The notes under the pieces: model-generated | Told to the model about the DNA's origin: nothing | The model's database searches: none | What the model saw: only the letters and a program-made list of their open reading frames with translations | Shown: positions 54,900 through 63,865 of the stretch, one piece after another | Layout: every line of letters starts with the position of its first letter | Numbering within the stretch: position 1 is the first letter of the stretch | Position numbers and translations under genes: made by a program | NCBI RefSeq assembly: GCF_041052385.1 | Contig: NZ_CP163439.1 | Span: 4,453,001-4,517,000 of the forward strand | Length of the DNA: 64,000 bases | Source of the DNA: Streptomyces sp. R28 | Lineage (GTDB): Bacteria > Actinomycetota > Actinomycetes > Streptomycetales > Streptomycetaceae | Reading direction: 5' to 3'

Positions 54900-56897
54900 T
54901 CACGCTCCGGCGCCGTCCGCCCGCTGCTGCGGGATCAGCGCAGCAGCCGGGGCGAGTCCGCGCCCGAGGGCCGCCTGTTCGCCCACCGGCATGTCGTCGC
55001 GCAGCAGGTGCTCGGGGACGAGGACCGCCGCCGTGATGCCGCCGTTCGGCGACGCGCGCAGCTCGACGCGCAAGCCCTGGCGCTCGCGCAGCCGGTTCAC
55101 CACGAACAGGCCGATCTGCTTGGCGTCGAGGAGGTCGACCTTCTCGGACTCGATCTTGCGGTTGGCGTCGGCGAGGGCGTCCTCGTTCATGCCGAAGCCG
55201 CTGTCCTCGACCTCGATGAGGAGCCCTTCGCGCATCCGCGCGGCGCGCAGCTGCACCTTGGTGCTCGGCGGGGAGAACGCCGTGGCGTTCTCGACCAGTT
55301 CGGCGAGGAGGTGGATGACGTCGGCGACCGAGCCGCCCACCAGCGACACCTGCGGCACCGCCCAGATCTGCACGCGCAGCCCGTTCTCGATCTCGGCGAC
55401 CGCCGCGCGCAGCACGTCCGCCAGCGCGATCGGGTCCCGCCAGCCACGCCCCGGCGCGATGCCGGACAGGATCAGCAGGCTCTCGGAGTGCCGGCGCATC
55501 CGCGTCGCGAGGTAGTCGACCCGGTACAGGTCCTGCAGCTCCGCCGGATCCTGCTGCCGTTGCTCCATCCCCGCCAGGAGGTCCAGCTGACGGTGCAGCA
55601 GCACCTGGCTGCGGCGCGCCAGGCTGACGTACACCCCGGAGATCCCGCTCAGCAGCTCGGCCCGCTCGCTCGCGGCCTTCAGCGCCGCCCGCTGCACCGC
55701 CGTCAGCGCCGTGCCGACCTGGGCCAGCTCGTCGCCGACCAGTCGCCGCATGGGTGCCTCGGCGTCGATGTCGACGCCCTGTCCGGCGTGCAGCTTGCGC
55801 ATGGCCTGGGGCAGGCGCCGGCCGGCGACCTCCAGAGCGTCGTTGCGCAGGTCGAGGAGTTCGACGATGAGGCCGCGCCCGACGAGCACGGAGACCAGCA
55901 GCGACAGCAGCACACCCACCAGGCCGAGCACCACCGCCACACCCGAGGCGCCGAGGGTGTCCCAGCCGAACGGGTCGGCCTGTGCGGCGGCCCCCGTTCC
56001 GGCCGCCGTCTCGGCCTCGGTCAGCCCCGTCAGTACGCCGGACACCGCCGTGTCCCAGCCCGCGAGCGAACCGGCCGTCACGGCCGCCGCCCCGGCACCG
56101 GCGTCGCGCACCCGGTTCTCGACGGCCCGCACGCGCGCGTACCCGTCGCCGTCCAGGACCTTCTCGTACGCCGCCCGGTGTGCGGCCTTCAGGTCGGCGA
56201 CCGCGGGTTCCAGCAGCTGGCGCTGCGTTGCGACGGCGCCCACGAACAGCGCGTACTGCCCCTTGCTCAGCGCCCCGCGCGCGTCGGCGGCGCTCAGCAG
56301 AGCCTGCTCCTGAGCCAGCGCCTCCCGTGCGCGGCCGAGTTCGAGCACCACCCGCGCCTCGGACGCGGCGTCGGTGCCCCGGTCGCCGGTGAGGGCGCCG
56401 GTGACGGCGAAGGCGTGCTCGATGATCGCCGAGTAGGCGGTGTACGCAGCCGAGGGCGCCCCCGACTTCTTCGCGGTCGCCTCGGCGCGCGGCTTCGCCA
56501 GCCTTCCGGCGTCCCCCTTCAGTTGTTCGATGCGCCCGGGCAGGCTCGCGTCGAGGAGGGCGGCGTCGGAGCTGGAGGCGTTGATGCCGTTCACCAGGGC
56601 GGTGGCGGCCTTGTCCGTGGCCTTGCGGGCCTTCGTGAAGGCCTCCGGGGCAGTCGCGTACCGCATCGCGGCGGTCCGCTCGGCCTGCAGCACGGTGACG
56701 AATTCGCCGACCGGGGTGAGGAGTTCGGCGTTGACGTCCTTGGCGCGCTCGGTGTCGCCGATGCTGGACGCGGTCGTCACGGCGGCGAAGCCCCACAGCG
56801 CCATGAGGGACACGATGGGCAGCATCAGCAGGGAGACGATCTTCGCGCGCACCGATCTGGGGCGCAGCCGGGCGGAGTTTCGGCGGGGGACGCGCAT
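54900..56897 (-). CDS. NIT-domain sensor histidine kinase
   Basis: A 665-residue membrane kinase. A membrane helix near residues 18-40 and another near 315-340 flank a large outside helical domain of the nitrate/nitrite-sensing (NIT) type. A HAMP-like stretch follows, then a helical dimer part (RRSQVLLHRQLDLLAGMEQRQQD) and an HATPase with LVENATAFSPPS, DSGFGMNEDAL and GLFVVNRL. It resembles CvnA kinases but lacks the rest of a conservon (roadblock, DUF742 and GTPase genes). No response regulator is adjacent. The real ligand is unknown. Confidence 0.88.
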   Translation of the reverse strand: MRVPRRNSARLRPRSVRAKIVSLLMLPIVSLMALWGFAAVTTASSIGDTERAKDVNAELLTPVGEFVTVLQAERTAAMRYATAPEAFTKARKATDKAATALVNGINASSSDAALLDASLPGRIEQLKGDAGRLAKPRAEATAKKSGAPSAAYTAYSAIIEHAFAVTGALTGDRGTDAASEARVVLELGRAREALAQEQALLSAADARGALSKGQYALFVGAVATQRQLLEPAVADLKAAHRAAYEKVLDGDGYARVRAVENRVRDAGAGAAAVTAGSLAGWDTAVSGVLTGLTEAETAAGTGAAAQADPFGWDTLGASGVAVVLGLVGVLLSLLVSVLVGRGLIVELLDLRNDALEVAGRRLPQAMRKLHAGQGVDIDAEAPMRRLVGDELAQVGTALTAVQRAALKAASERAELLSGISGVYVSLARRSQVLLHRQLDLLAGMEQRQQDPAELQDLYRVDYLATRMRRHSESLLILSGIAPGRGWRDPIALADVLRAAVAEIENGLRVQIWAVPQVSLVGGSVADVIHLLAELVENATAFSPPSTKVQLRAARMREGLLIEVEDSGFGMNEDALADANRKIESEKVDLLDAKQIGLFVVNRLRERQGLRVELRASPNGGITAAVLVPEHLLRDDMPVGEQAALGRGLAPAAALIPQQRADGAGA

Positions 56898-56952
56898 GAG
56901 GGACCTCGTTCGGCCTGGGTCAGGGGAGAAGCTCGGGGAGCAGCGGGAGCCG

Positions 56953-57732
56953 TCAGGCCGTGGTGAGTTCGACCTCGCGCAGCAGCTGCGCCGCGGCCGC
57001 CGACTCGTGGCGCTTGCCGGTCGGGGACAGCGCGACGTACGCGGCGGCGAGGAAGAGGAACGAGCCGAGCAGCACGGCCAGCGGGAAGATGAACTCCGTG
57101 GCGGTCGCGCCGGGCAGGGGCGCGCTGCTGGGCGCGAGGGAGATGCGCACGGCGTACATCGCGGTGTAGTGCATGCTGCTGACGGCGAGCCCCATGACGA
57201 GCGCGGCGGCGGTCGCCAGCACCGGTCCGCGCACGATGAGCGTGAGCGTCAGCGCGGCGGTCGCGGCGACGACGGCGATCGCGACCGAGGCGATGACGAG
57301 CATCGGGTCGTATGCGACGTCGCCGTGGAGGTTGAGCGCGGCCATGCCGGTGTAGTGCATGGCGGCGACACCGAGCCCGGCGCCGAGGCCGCCGAGGCCG
57401 ACCGACATCACGCGCGAGCGGCCGTATCCGGCGGTGAAGACGCCGGCCGCGACGACGGCGACGGCCATCAGCAGGCTCAGCACGGTGATCGGGACGTCGA
57501 AGCGGATCGGGGTGCCGTCGACACTGAAGCCCATCATCGCGATGAAGTGCATGGTCCAGATGCCGGAGCCGATGGCGAGCGAGGCGAGCAGCAGCCAGTT
57601 CCGCTTGGAGGCGCCGTCCGCCTCAAGTGCCCTGACGGTGCAGCGCAGTCCGAGCGCCGAGCCGACGCAGGCCATCGCGTAGGACAGGACCGGGGTGACC
57701 CATCCCGCGCTGAAGTGGTCCATGTGCCCCAT
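56953..57732 (-). CDS. MHYT-domain membrane sensor
   Basis: A 259-residue protein with seven membrane helices and three MHYT motifs: MHFIAMMGF, MHYTGMAAL and MHYTAMYAV. MHYT domains are thought to bind copper and to sense oxygen, CO or NO. There is no attached output domain, only a short cytoplasmic tail. It lies 55 bases ahead of the NIT kinase gene on the same strand, so the two may share a transcript. The ATG at 57732 has GGAG upstream. Confidence 0.9.
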   Translation of the reverse strand: MGHMDHFSAGWVTPVLSYAMACVGSALGLRCTVRALEADGASKRNWLLLASLAIGSGIWTMHFIAMMGFSVDGTPIRFDVPITVLSLLMAVAVVAAGVFTAGYGRSRVMSVGLGGLGAGLGVAAMHYTGMAALNLHGDVAYDPMLVIASVAIAVVAATAALTLTLIVRGPVLATAAALVMGLAVSSMHYTAMYAVRISLAPSSAPLPGATATEFIFPLAVLLGSFLFLAAAYVALSPTGKRHESAAAAQLLREVELTTA

Positions 57733-57912
57733 GGGAGCTCCTTGAGGGTGCCGCCGGCAACAGAGGACCGGGGGTGGCCGAACATGGCCCCCTCTTCAAG
57801 GAGCGGACCACCCGAAAGGGATCATGGAGGCGAATGGATTAAGTTTCAAGCACTGTGCCGAACTGTGACGCACATTACCCTTGCGTGCATGTTTATGCAG
57901 GCCAGGCCGGTC

Positions 57913-58812
57913 TCAGCGACTGATCACCGTGGCGCCCGGGGCAGGACCCGACGCCGTACGCACCGTCCGGCACGTGCCGCACGACCGTAGAGTTTCGGCC
58001 ACCTTCTGCGCCGACTCGGGGTCGCGGGCGAGGAACGCCGTCGTCGGGCCCGAGCCGGAGACCAGTGCCGTGAGCGCACCGGCGGCGCGGCCGGCCGCAA
58101 GGGTGTCGGCCAGTTCCGGGAAGAGGGAGAGGGCGGCGGGCTGGAGGTCGTTGTAGACGGCGGCGGCGAGCGCGTCGGGGTCGCCCTTCGCGAGGGCGTC
58201 GAGGAGCGGCTGGGAGGCGACGGGCTCAGGGATGTCGGTGCCCTCGCCGAGCCGGTCGAACTCCCGGAAGACGGCGGGCGTCGACAGCCCGCGCTCGGCC
58301 ATCGCGAACACCCAGTGGAAGCCGCCGCCCACGTCGAGCGTACGGAGCTTCTCGCCCCGCCCGGTGCCGAGGGCCGCCCCGCCGACCAGGCTGAACGGCA
58401 CGTCACTGCCCAACTCGGCGCAGATGTCGAGGAGTTCCTCGCGGGAGGCGTTCGTGCCCCACAGCGCGTCGCAGGCGAGGAGCGCGCCCGCGCCGTCCGC
58501 ACTGCCGCCCGCCATGCCGCCGGCGACCGGGATGTCCTTGGCGATGTGCAGGTGCACGGCCGGGTCGATCCCATGGCGCTCGGCGAGAGCGATCGCCGCC
58601 CGCGCCGCCAGGTTCGTACGGTCCAGCGGGACCTGGTCGGCGTCCGGCCCCTCGCAGGTCACGCGCAGTTCCCCGGCCGGGGTCACGGTGACCTCGTCGT
58701 ACAGGCCCACGGCGAGGAAGACGTTGGCCAGGTCATGGAACCCGTCGGGGCGGGCGGCGCCCACCGCGAGCTGGACGTTGACCTTGGCGGGGACGCGAAC
58801 GGTGACGCTCAC
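57913..58812 (-). CDS. ispE: 4-diphosphocytidyl-2-C-methyl-D-erythritol kinase
   Basis: A 299-residue GHMP kinase of the MEP isoprenoid pathway. Motifs: VPAKVNVQL (7-15) with the catalytic Lys, the ATP loop PVAGGMAGGSADGAGALL (95-112) and GSDVPF with Asp137. The start overlaps the rsmA stop by 4 bases. The order tatD-rpfB-rsmA-ispE matches that of mycobacteria. Confidence 0.96.
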   Translation of the reverse strand: MSVTVRVPAKVNVQLAVGAARPDGFHDLANVFLAVGLYDEVTVTPAGELRVTCEGPDADQVPLDRTNLAARAAIALAERHGIDPAVHLHIAKDIPVAGGMAGGSADGAGALLACDALWGTNASREELLDICAELGSDVPFSLVGGAALGTGRGEKLRTLDVGGGFHWVFAMAERGLSTPAVFREFDRLGEGTDIPEPVASQPLLDALAKGDPDALAAAVYNDLQPAALSLFPELADTLAAGRAAGALTALVSGSGPTTAFLARDPESAQKVAETLRSCGTCRTVRTASGPAPGATVISR

Positions 58813-59729
58813 TGCTGACCCGGCTCCTTGTCATCCTTCTCGGGTTCTGCCTGGTGCTCGGCGTTGTCGTCTGCCTTGTGCTCGGCGATGCGCACGAACT
58901 CCTCGACGGTCAGCGCCTCTCCGCGTGCCTGCGGCGAGACGCCGGCCGCGACGAGCGCCGCCTCGGCGGCCGCCGCCGAACCCGCCCACCCGGCGAGCGC
59001 GGCCCGCAGCGTCTTGCGGCGCTGGGCGAACGCGGCGTCGACGACGGCGAAGACCTCGCGCCGCGAGGCGGTGGTCTTGAGCGGCTCGGTGCGCCGGGTC
59101 AGGGCCACCAGCCCGCTGTCGACGTTCGGCGCGGGCCAGAAGACGTTGCGCCCGATGGCACCGGCCCGCTTGACCTCGGCGTACCAGTTGGCCTTCACGG
59201 ACGGCACGCCGTACACCTTGGAGCCGGGCGCGGCGGCCAGCCGGTCGGCGACCTCCGACTGCACCATGACGAGGGTGCGTTCGATGCTCGGGAAGGTTTC
59301 GAGCATGTGCAGCAGGACGGGGACCGCCACGTTGTACGGGAGGTTCGCGACCAGGGCGGTGGGCGGCGGGCCCGGGAGCTCGGTGACGTGCATCGCGTCG
59401 GTGTGCACCAGCGCGAAACGGTCGGCACGCTCCGGCATGCGGGCCGCGATGGTCGCGGGAAGCGCGCCGGCCAGCACGTCGTCGATCTCGACGGCGGTGA
59501 CGCGGTCGGCCACCTCCAGCAGGGCGAGCGTGAGGGAGCCGAGCCCCGGGCCCACCTCGACGACCACGTCGTCGGGGCGGACCTGCGCGGTGCGGACGAT
59601 ACGGCGGACCGTGTTCGCGTCGATCACGAAGTTCTGGCCGCGCTGTTTGGTGGGGCGCACACCGAGGGCGGCCGCCAGCTCACGGATGTCGGCGGGGCCC
59701 AGCAGGGCGTCAGGGGTGGGGCTACTCAC
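58809..59729 (-). CDS. rsmA: 16S rRNA (adenine-N6,N6)-dimethyltransferase
   Basis: A 306-residue KsgA-family enzyme that dimethylates two adenines near the 3' end of 16S rRNA. The SAM site is VVEVGPGLGSLT (56-67); the catalytic motif is NLPYN (129-133). RGQNFVID near residue 30 is the family start. The C-terminal 25 residues are an acidic/basic extension. Confidence 0.96.
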   Translation of the reverse strand: MSSPTPDALLGPADIRELAAALGVRPTKQRGQNFVIDANTVRRIVRTAQVRPDDVVVEVGPGLGSLTLALLEVADRVTAVEIDDVLAGALPATIAARMPERADRFALVHTDAMHVTELPGPPPTALVANLPYNVAVPVLLHMLETFPSIERTLVMVQSEVADRLAAAPGSKVYGVPSVKANWYAEVKRAGAIGRNVFWPAPNVDSGLVALTRRTEPLKTTASRREVFAVVDAAFAQRRKTLRAALAGWAGSAAAAEAALVAAGVSPQARGEALTVEEFVRIAEHKADDNAEHQAEPEKDDKEPGQQ

Positions 59730-59822
59730 CCGACAAGGGTACGGGGCACCGCCGGGCGCGATCGCACCAGCGCAGCCGGGTTCCCGGCCGGACGGTCACG
59801 CGAGCCACCGCGCCCCGGGCGG

Positions 59823-61289
59823 TCACCCGTGCAACCGCGCCCCACAGTGCGGCCAAGGGCTCGCTCCCTGCCGCACATACAGCTTCTTCGCCCGCAGCGT
59901 CTGTTCCTCCTCCGGTGCGTCCTGCGGCCGCCCCTTACCCCCGAGGTTCCGCCAGGTCTGCGTGTCGAACTGGTACAGCCCGCCGTAGGTCCCCGACGAA
60001 TCCACCGCATCCGCCCGCCCTCCGGACTCGCACGCCGCCAGGCCCTGCCAGTTCAGATCGCCCGCACCGTGCACGGACGTCGGCAACGGCTTCGTCCCCA
60101 CCTTCACCACCTGGGTCCGCGGCTCCCGCACCACCTCGGTCCTGATCCGCCGCGGCTTCTGCCTGACGCCGTTGACGGTGCGCAGCGAGTACGTGATCCG
60201 CCGCAGCCCCGGCTGGCCCGCTCGCTCGACGACCTCCGTGCCCTTGAACACCGCGGGGTCCTCGACCCGCTCCGTGGCGAACGGGATCGCCTCGTCGCGG
60301 ACCTCCTTCCTGCCGGTGATCCTCAGGACCGTGACCGTCTGACCGTCGCGCGGAAAGCTGTCGAGCGCGACGGACGTGGTGTCCTGCCCGCGCAGGGTGA
60401 TGCCGGCCTGCTCCACGACCTCGCCCACGGTCGCCGCGTTCGTACGGATGGGGCGCGCCAGGCCGTCCGCCATGATCGTCACCGCCCGCTCGGTGCGCAC
60501 CTCAAGCGCGAGCCCTTCGCGCCCGATGCGACGGGAGCGCGGCGTCGACAGATACGCCCCCTCCGCACGCACCCCCAGCTCCTTGAGCGCCGCCTCGACC
60601 GTGCGCGCGGTCGTCCACACCTCGCGCCGCTGACCGTCGAGCGTGAGCCGCACGGGGCGTCCGTAGTCCACCTCGACCTCGTCACCGTTGGTGAGCGCCG
60701 CACCGGGAGCGGGCGCCACCACGTCATGCGCCCCCACGTCCACGCCCTCCTCGGAGAGCAGTTCGGTGACGTCGTCCGCGAAGGTGTGCATGGTGCGCGG
60801 CTCGCCGTCGACGCTCAACTCGATCGCCTTGTCCTCGGCGACGAAGGCGGTCGTCCCGCCCGCGAGGAACGCGACCACCAGCGCCTGCGGCACGAGTCTG
60901 CGCATGGGCCCGTCCACCCGCTCGGCGGCCCGAGCCCGGTGCCGGCGCGCGGCTCGCCGACCGTGCCGGGGGCGCACGACGGGTGCGGGCGCCGCCTCGG
61001 GAATCTCGTACGCGGGCCGGTACGTGTCCTCGTAGTCCCCGTAATCCCCGGAGTCCCCATGGGCGCCATGATTCCCGTAGGCCCCACCGCCGCCATGGCC
61101 GCCGTGGACACTGTGGCCGCCGTGGCCCGCGTACAGCCCGTACACAGGGCCGTATGTGTCCGTACGCGTCTCGTACGGCCCCGGCACCCCGTATCCCAGC
61201 GTCTGAGCGCTGTACGGGTCGAAGCCGCCGTACGCCGGGGGCTCGTGGGCGGGGCTCGGGCCATACGTCTCGAACTGCGCGTTGCTCAC
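59823..61289 (-). CDS. rpfB: Resuscitation-promoting factor, RpfB type
   Basis: A 488-residue exported cell-wall enzyme. A His/Gly/Tyr-rich cytoplasmic head (1-120) precedes a membrane anchor (about 133-150, RRLVPQALVVAFLAGGTTAF), then three DUF348 (YabE) repeats, a G5 domain (about 330-405) and the RPF lysozyme-like domain with catalytic Glu in LAACESGG and YGGLYQFDTQTW. Rpfs cleave peptidoglycan to wake dormant cells and spores. The GTG at 61289 has GGAG with a 9-base spacer. Order and domains match mycobacterial rpfB. Confidence 0.94.
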   Translation of the reverse strand: MSNAQFETYGPSPAHEPPAYGGFDPYSAQTLGYGVPGPYETRTDTYGPVYGLYAGHGGHSVHGGHGGGGAYGNHGAHGDSGDYGDYEDTYRPAYEIPEAAPAPVVRPRHGRRAARRHRARAAERVDGPMRRLVPQALVVAFLAGGTTAFVAEDKAIELSVDGEPRTMHTFADDVTELLSEEGVDVGAHDVVAPAPGAALTNGDEVEVDYGRPVRLTLDGQRREVWTTARTVEAALKELGVRAEGAYLSTPRSRRIGREGLALEVRTERAVTIMADGLARPIRTNAATVGEVVEQAGITLRGQDTTSVALDSFPRDGQTVTVLRITGRKEVRDEAIPFATERVEDPAVFKGTEVVERAGQPGLRRITYSLRTVNGVRQKPRRIRTEVVREPRTQVVKVGTKPLPTSVHGAGDLNWQGLAACESGGRADAVDSSGTYGGLYQFDTQTWRNLGGKGRPQDAPEEEQTLRAKKLYVRQGASPWPHCGARLHG

Positions 61290-61430
61290 GACGACACGCT
61301 CCAGCGGAGGGGTCCGGATCGGGCCCACAGAACCTAGCGGAGGGGTCGTTACTCTCCAAAGCGACGCGACCACGCAACGTGACCGGAGGAGCCGGGGTGA
61401 ACCCGGCGAGCGTTATCCGTCGGTTATCGG

Positions 61431-62312
61431 TCAGTAGCCGAAGGCATGTGCCGTGTTCGACCCGAGTGCCCCCGCCAGCGCGTCCTCGTCGATGCCCCGC
61501 ACGGCGGCCATGGCACGCACCGTGATCGGAATGAGATACGGGGCGTTGGGCCGTCCGCGGTACGGGGCCGGTGTGAGGAAGGGCGCGTCGGTCTCCACGA
61601 GGAGCAGCTCCAACGGGGCCACCGCCACCGCGTCCCGCAGGTTCTGGGCGTTCTTGAAGGTGACGTTGCCGGCGAAGGACATGTAGTAGCCGGCCCGGGC
61701 ACACACCTGGGCCATCTCGGCGTCCCCGGAGTAGCAGTGGAAGACGGTCCGCTCGGGGGCGCCCTCCTCCTTCAGGACGCGCAGGACGTCCGCGTGGGCG
61801 TCGCGGTCGTGGATGACCAGGGCCTTGCCGTGCCGCTTGGCGATCTCGATGTGGGCGCGGAAGGACGCCTCCTGCGCCTCCTTGCCCCCGGGCCCGGTGC
61901 GGAAGTAGTCGAGGCCGGTCTCGCCTACACCCCTGACGTGCTCCAGCGCGGCCAGCCGGTCGATCTCCGCGAGCGCCTCGTCGAGCGCCCGCGCTCCCCC
62001 GGGTTCGCGCGCGCCCTGCCGTGACCAGCCGTCGGGGTCGCCGTGCACGATGCGCGGAGCCTCGTTCGGGTGCAGGGCGACGGTCGCGTGCACGGCGTCG
62101 TACCGCGCCGCCGTCTCGGCCGCCCACTGCGAGCCGCGTACGTCGCAGCCCACCTGCACGACCGTCGTCACCCCGACCGACGCCGCCTTCGCCAGGCCCT
62201 CCTCCACCGTGCCGGACTGCATGTCGAGGTGGGTGTGGGAGTCGGCGACCGGCACCCGGAGCGGTTCCGGGAGGGGCGGGGCGGCGTGCTTGTCGGAGGT
62301 GTTCGAAGGCAT
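61431..62312 (-). CDS. TatD-family metal-dependent deoxyribonuclease
   Basis: A 293-residue TIM-barrel hydrolase. Metal ligands lie in DSHTHLD (24-30), VGETGLDYF, VIHDRDAH, FHCYSGD and ETDAPFLTP, all conserved in TatD nucleases (DNA repair or DNA degradation). It heads the tatD-rpfB-rsmA-ispE set; a 141-base gap before rpfB may hold a separate promoter. Confidence 0.94.
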   Translation of the reverse strand: MPSNTSDKHAAPPLPEPLRVPVADSHTHLDMQSGTVEEGLAKAASVGVTTVVQVGCDVRGSQWAAETAARYDAVHATVALHPNEAPRIVHGDPDGWSRQGAREPGGARALDEALAEIDRLAALEHVRGVGETGLDYFRTGPGGKEAQEASFRAHIEIAKRHGKALVIHDRDAHADVLRVLKEEGAPERTVFHCYSGDAEMAQVCARAGYYMSFAGNVTFKNAQNLRDAVAVAPLELLLVETDAPFLTPAPYRGRPNAPYLIPITVRAMAAVRGIDEDALAGALGSNTAHAFGY

Positions 62313-62375
62313 GCCCCGATCCTACGAAAGGAGCATGCCTTCTCTGTCGGCGCTCGGTCTCAGCCGGCGCTCGTC

Positions 62376-62765
62376 TCAGCTCGCCTTGCGGTGGAAGACG
62401 TGCAGGAGATCGGACAGATGCCAGTGGTGGTCCGCCTCGGCCGCCGACTCCGGCTTCGCCTGCCGGGGGATCGGGCGCTGGGGGTGCAGGGAGTTCTGCA
62501 CGGAGGACACCTGCCCGGCCCGCATGATGCGGACGACGTGGTTGTCGCAGTTCTGACACGTGGGCCGGCTCAACGGAGACGGAACCACCTGGCCGTCGGC
62601 CACGTACATGACGAATTCACGCCCGTCGCCGTCGATGTGGTGCTCTATCTCGTACGACTGCTCCCAGCCGTGCCCGCACCGCATGCAGGCGAAGGAATAG
62701 GACTCGTGGACGACGGCGGTCGCGGCGTTGCGAAGGCCCGTGGTCTGCTGTGCGATCTCGCTCAT
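62376..62765 (-). CDS. Hypothetical zinc-ribbon protein
   Basis: A 129-residue soluble protein with two Cys pairs (FACMRCGHGW and PTCQNCDNH) that likely bind one zinc, joined by a beta-rich stretch (SYEIEHHIDGDGREFVMYVADG), and a His-rich C-terminus. The ATG at 62765 has AGGAG with a 5-base spacer. It is conserved beside rsmI/tatD in Streptomyces, from memory; no function is known. Confidence 0.82.
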   Translation of the reverse strand: MSEIAQQTTGLRNAATAVVHESYSFACMRCGHGWEQSYEIEHHIDGDGREFVMYVADGQVVPSPLSRPTCQNCDNHVVRIMRAGQVSSVQNSLHPQRPIPRQAKPESAAEADHHWHLSDLLHVFHRKAS

Positions 62766-62955
62766 GCCAGCTCCTGTGGTCCGCTGGTGGGACGGGTTGC
62801 GTCCCTTCGTCCAGTGGACTCCTCTGCGGGAGCGAACGCACGCCATCTGTCCAGTGTTGGCGGCGACTTGGACGTTCCTTGCCGAAAGGGCCGGGTCCCT
62901 TTACCCCCGCATGGGGCGCCCGCTCAGCCGAGATACGCCCTGCTCACACGGCGTG

Positions 62956-63804
62956 TCACGCCCCAGCGTTCTTCGCCGCCACGACCGCGTCGAAGACCTC
63001 CCTCTTGGGCACCCCGGCCTCCGCCGCCACCGCCGCGATGGCCTCCTTGCGCCGCTCCCCCGCCTCTTCCCGCACGCGAACCCGCCGCACGAACTCCTCG
63101 GCACCGACCTCCTCGGCCCCCTTCGGCGGCGCGCCCTCGACCACGACGGTGATCTCCCCGCGCACCCCCTCCGCGGCCCAGGCCGCGAGCTCCCCCAGCC
63201 CGCCCCGCCTGACCTCCTCGTACGTCTTGGTCAGCTCCCGGCACACGGCGGCCCGCCGCTCGGCGCCGAACGCCTCGGCCATCGCGGCGAGCGTGTCGTC
63301 GAGCCGGTGCGGGGCCTCGAAGTAGACGAGTGTCCGCCGCTCCTCGGCCACCTCCCGCAAACGCGACATCCGCTCCCCCGCCTTGCGCGGCAGAAACCCC
63401 TCGAAGCAGAACCGGTCGACGGGCAGCCCGGACAGCGCGAGCGCGGTGAGCACGGCGGAGGGCCCCGGTACGGCGGTGACGCGGATGTCCTTCTCGACGG
63501 CCGCGGCGACCAGCCGGTACCCGGGGTCCGACACCGACGGCATCCCCGCGTCGGTCACCAGCAGCACGCGCGAGCCCTCCAGGAGCGCCTCGACGAGCTC
63601 GGGCGTACGAGCCGCCTCGTTGCCCTCGAAGTACGACACGACCCGCCCGGCGGGCTGTACGCCCAGCGCCTGGGTGAGGCGCCGAAGACGCCGGGTGTCC
63701 TCGGCGGCGACCACGTCCGCTCCCGCCAGTTCCTCGGCGAGCCGGGGCGGGGCGTCCTTGATGTCGCCGATGGGGGTGCCTGCCAAAACAAGGGTTCCTG
63801 TCAC
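62956..63804 (-). CDS. rsmI: 16S rRNA (cytidine-2'-O)-methyltransferase
   Basis: A 282-residue tetrapyrrole-methylase-fold enzyme that 2'-O-methylates a cytidine of 16S rRNA. Motifs: LVLAGTPIGD at the start, ADVVAAEDTRRLRRL, LVTDAGMPSVSDPGYRLV and the SAM region TAVPGPSAVLTALALSGLP. The GTG at 63804 has GAGGA with a 7-base spacer; a GTG at 63831 is in frame. It is divergent from pmt. Confidence 0.95.
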   Translation of the reverse strand: MTGTLVLAGTPIGDIKDAPPRLAEELAGADVVAAEDTRRLRRLTQALGVQPAGRVVSYFEGNEAARTPELVEALLEGSRVLLVTDAGMPSVSDPGYRLVAAAVEKDIRVTAVPGPSAVLTALALSGLPVDRFCFEGFLPRKAGERMSRLREVAEERRTLVYFEAPHRLDDTLAAMAEAFGAERRAAVCRELTKTYEEVRRGGLGELAAWAAEGVRGEITVVVEGAPPKGAEEVGAEEFVRRVRVREEAGERRKEAIAAVAAEAGVPKREVFDAVVAAKNAGA

Positions 63805-63865
63805 GTTTCCATCCTCGCAGGGCGCATCCACGCGACTCCCACAGACGTGTTCCCTACGATGGCGC

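Noticed and set aside
54900..56897. Naming the NIT kinase as cvnA of a conservon
   Set aside because: The roadblock, DUF742 and GTPase genes that define a conservon are absent next to it.
61290..61430. A c-di-AMP (ydaO) riboswitch ahead of rpfB, as known for another Streptomyces rpf gene
   Set aside because: The 141-base gap is too short and lacks the expected conserved elements.
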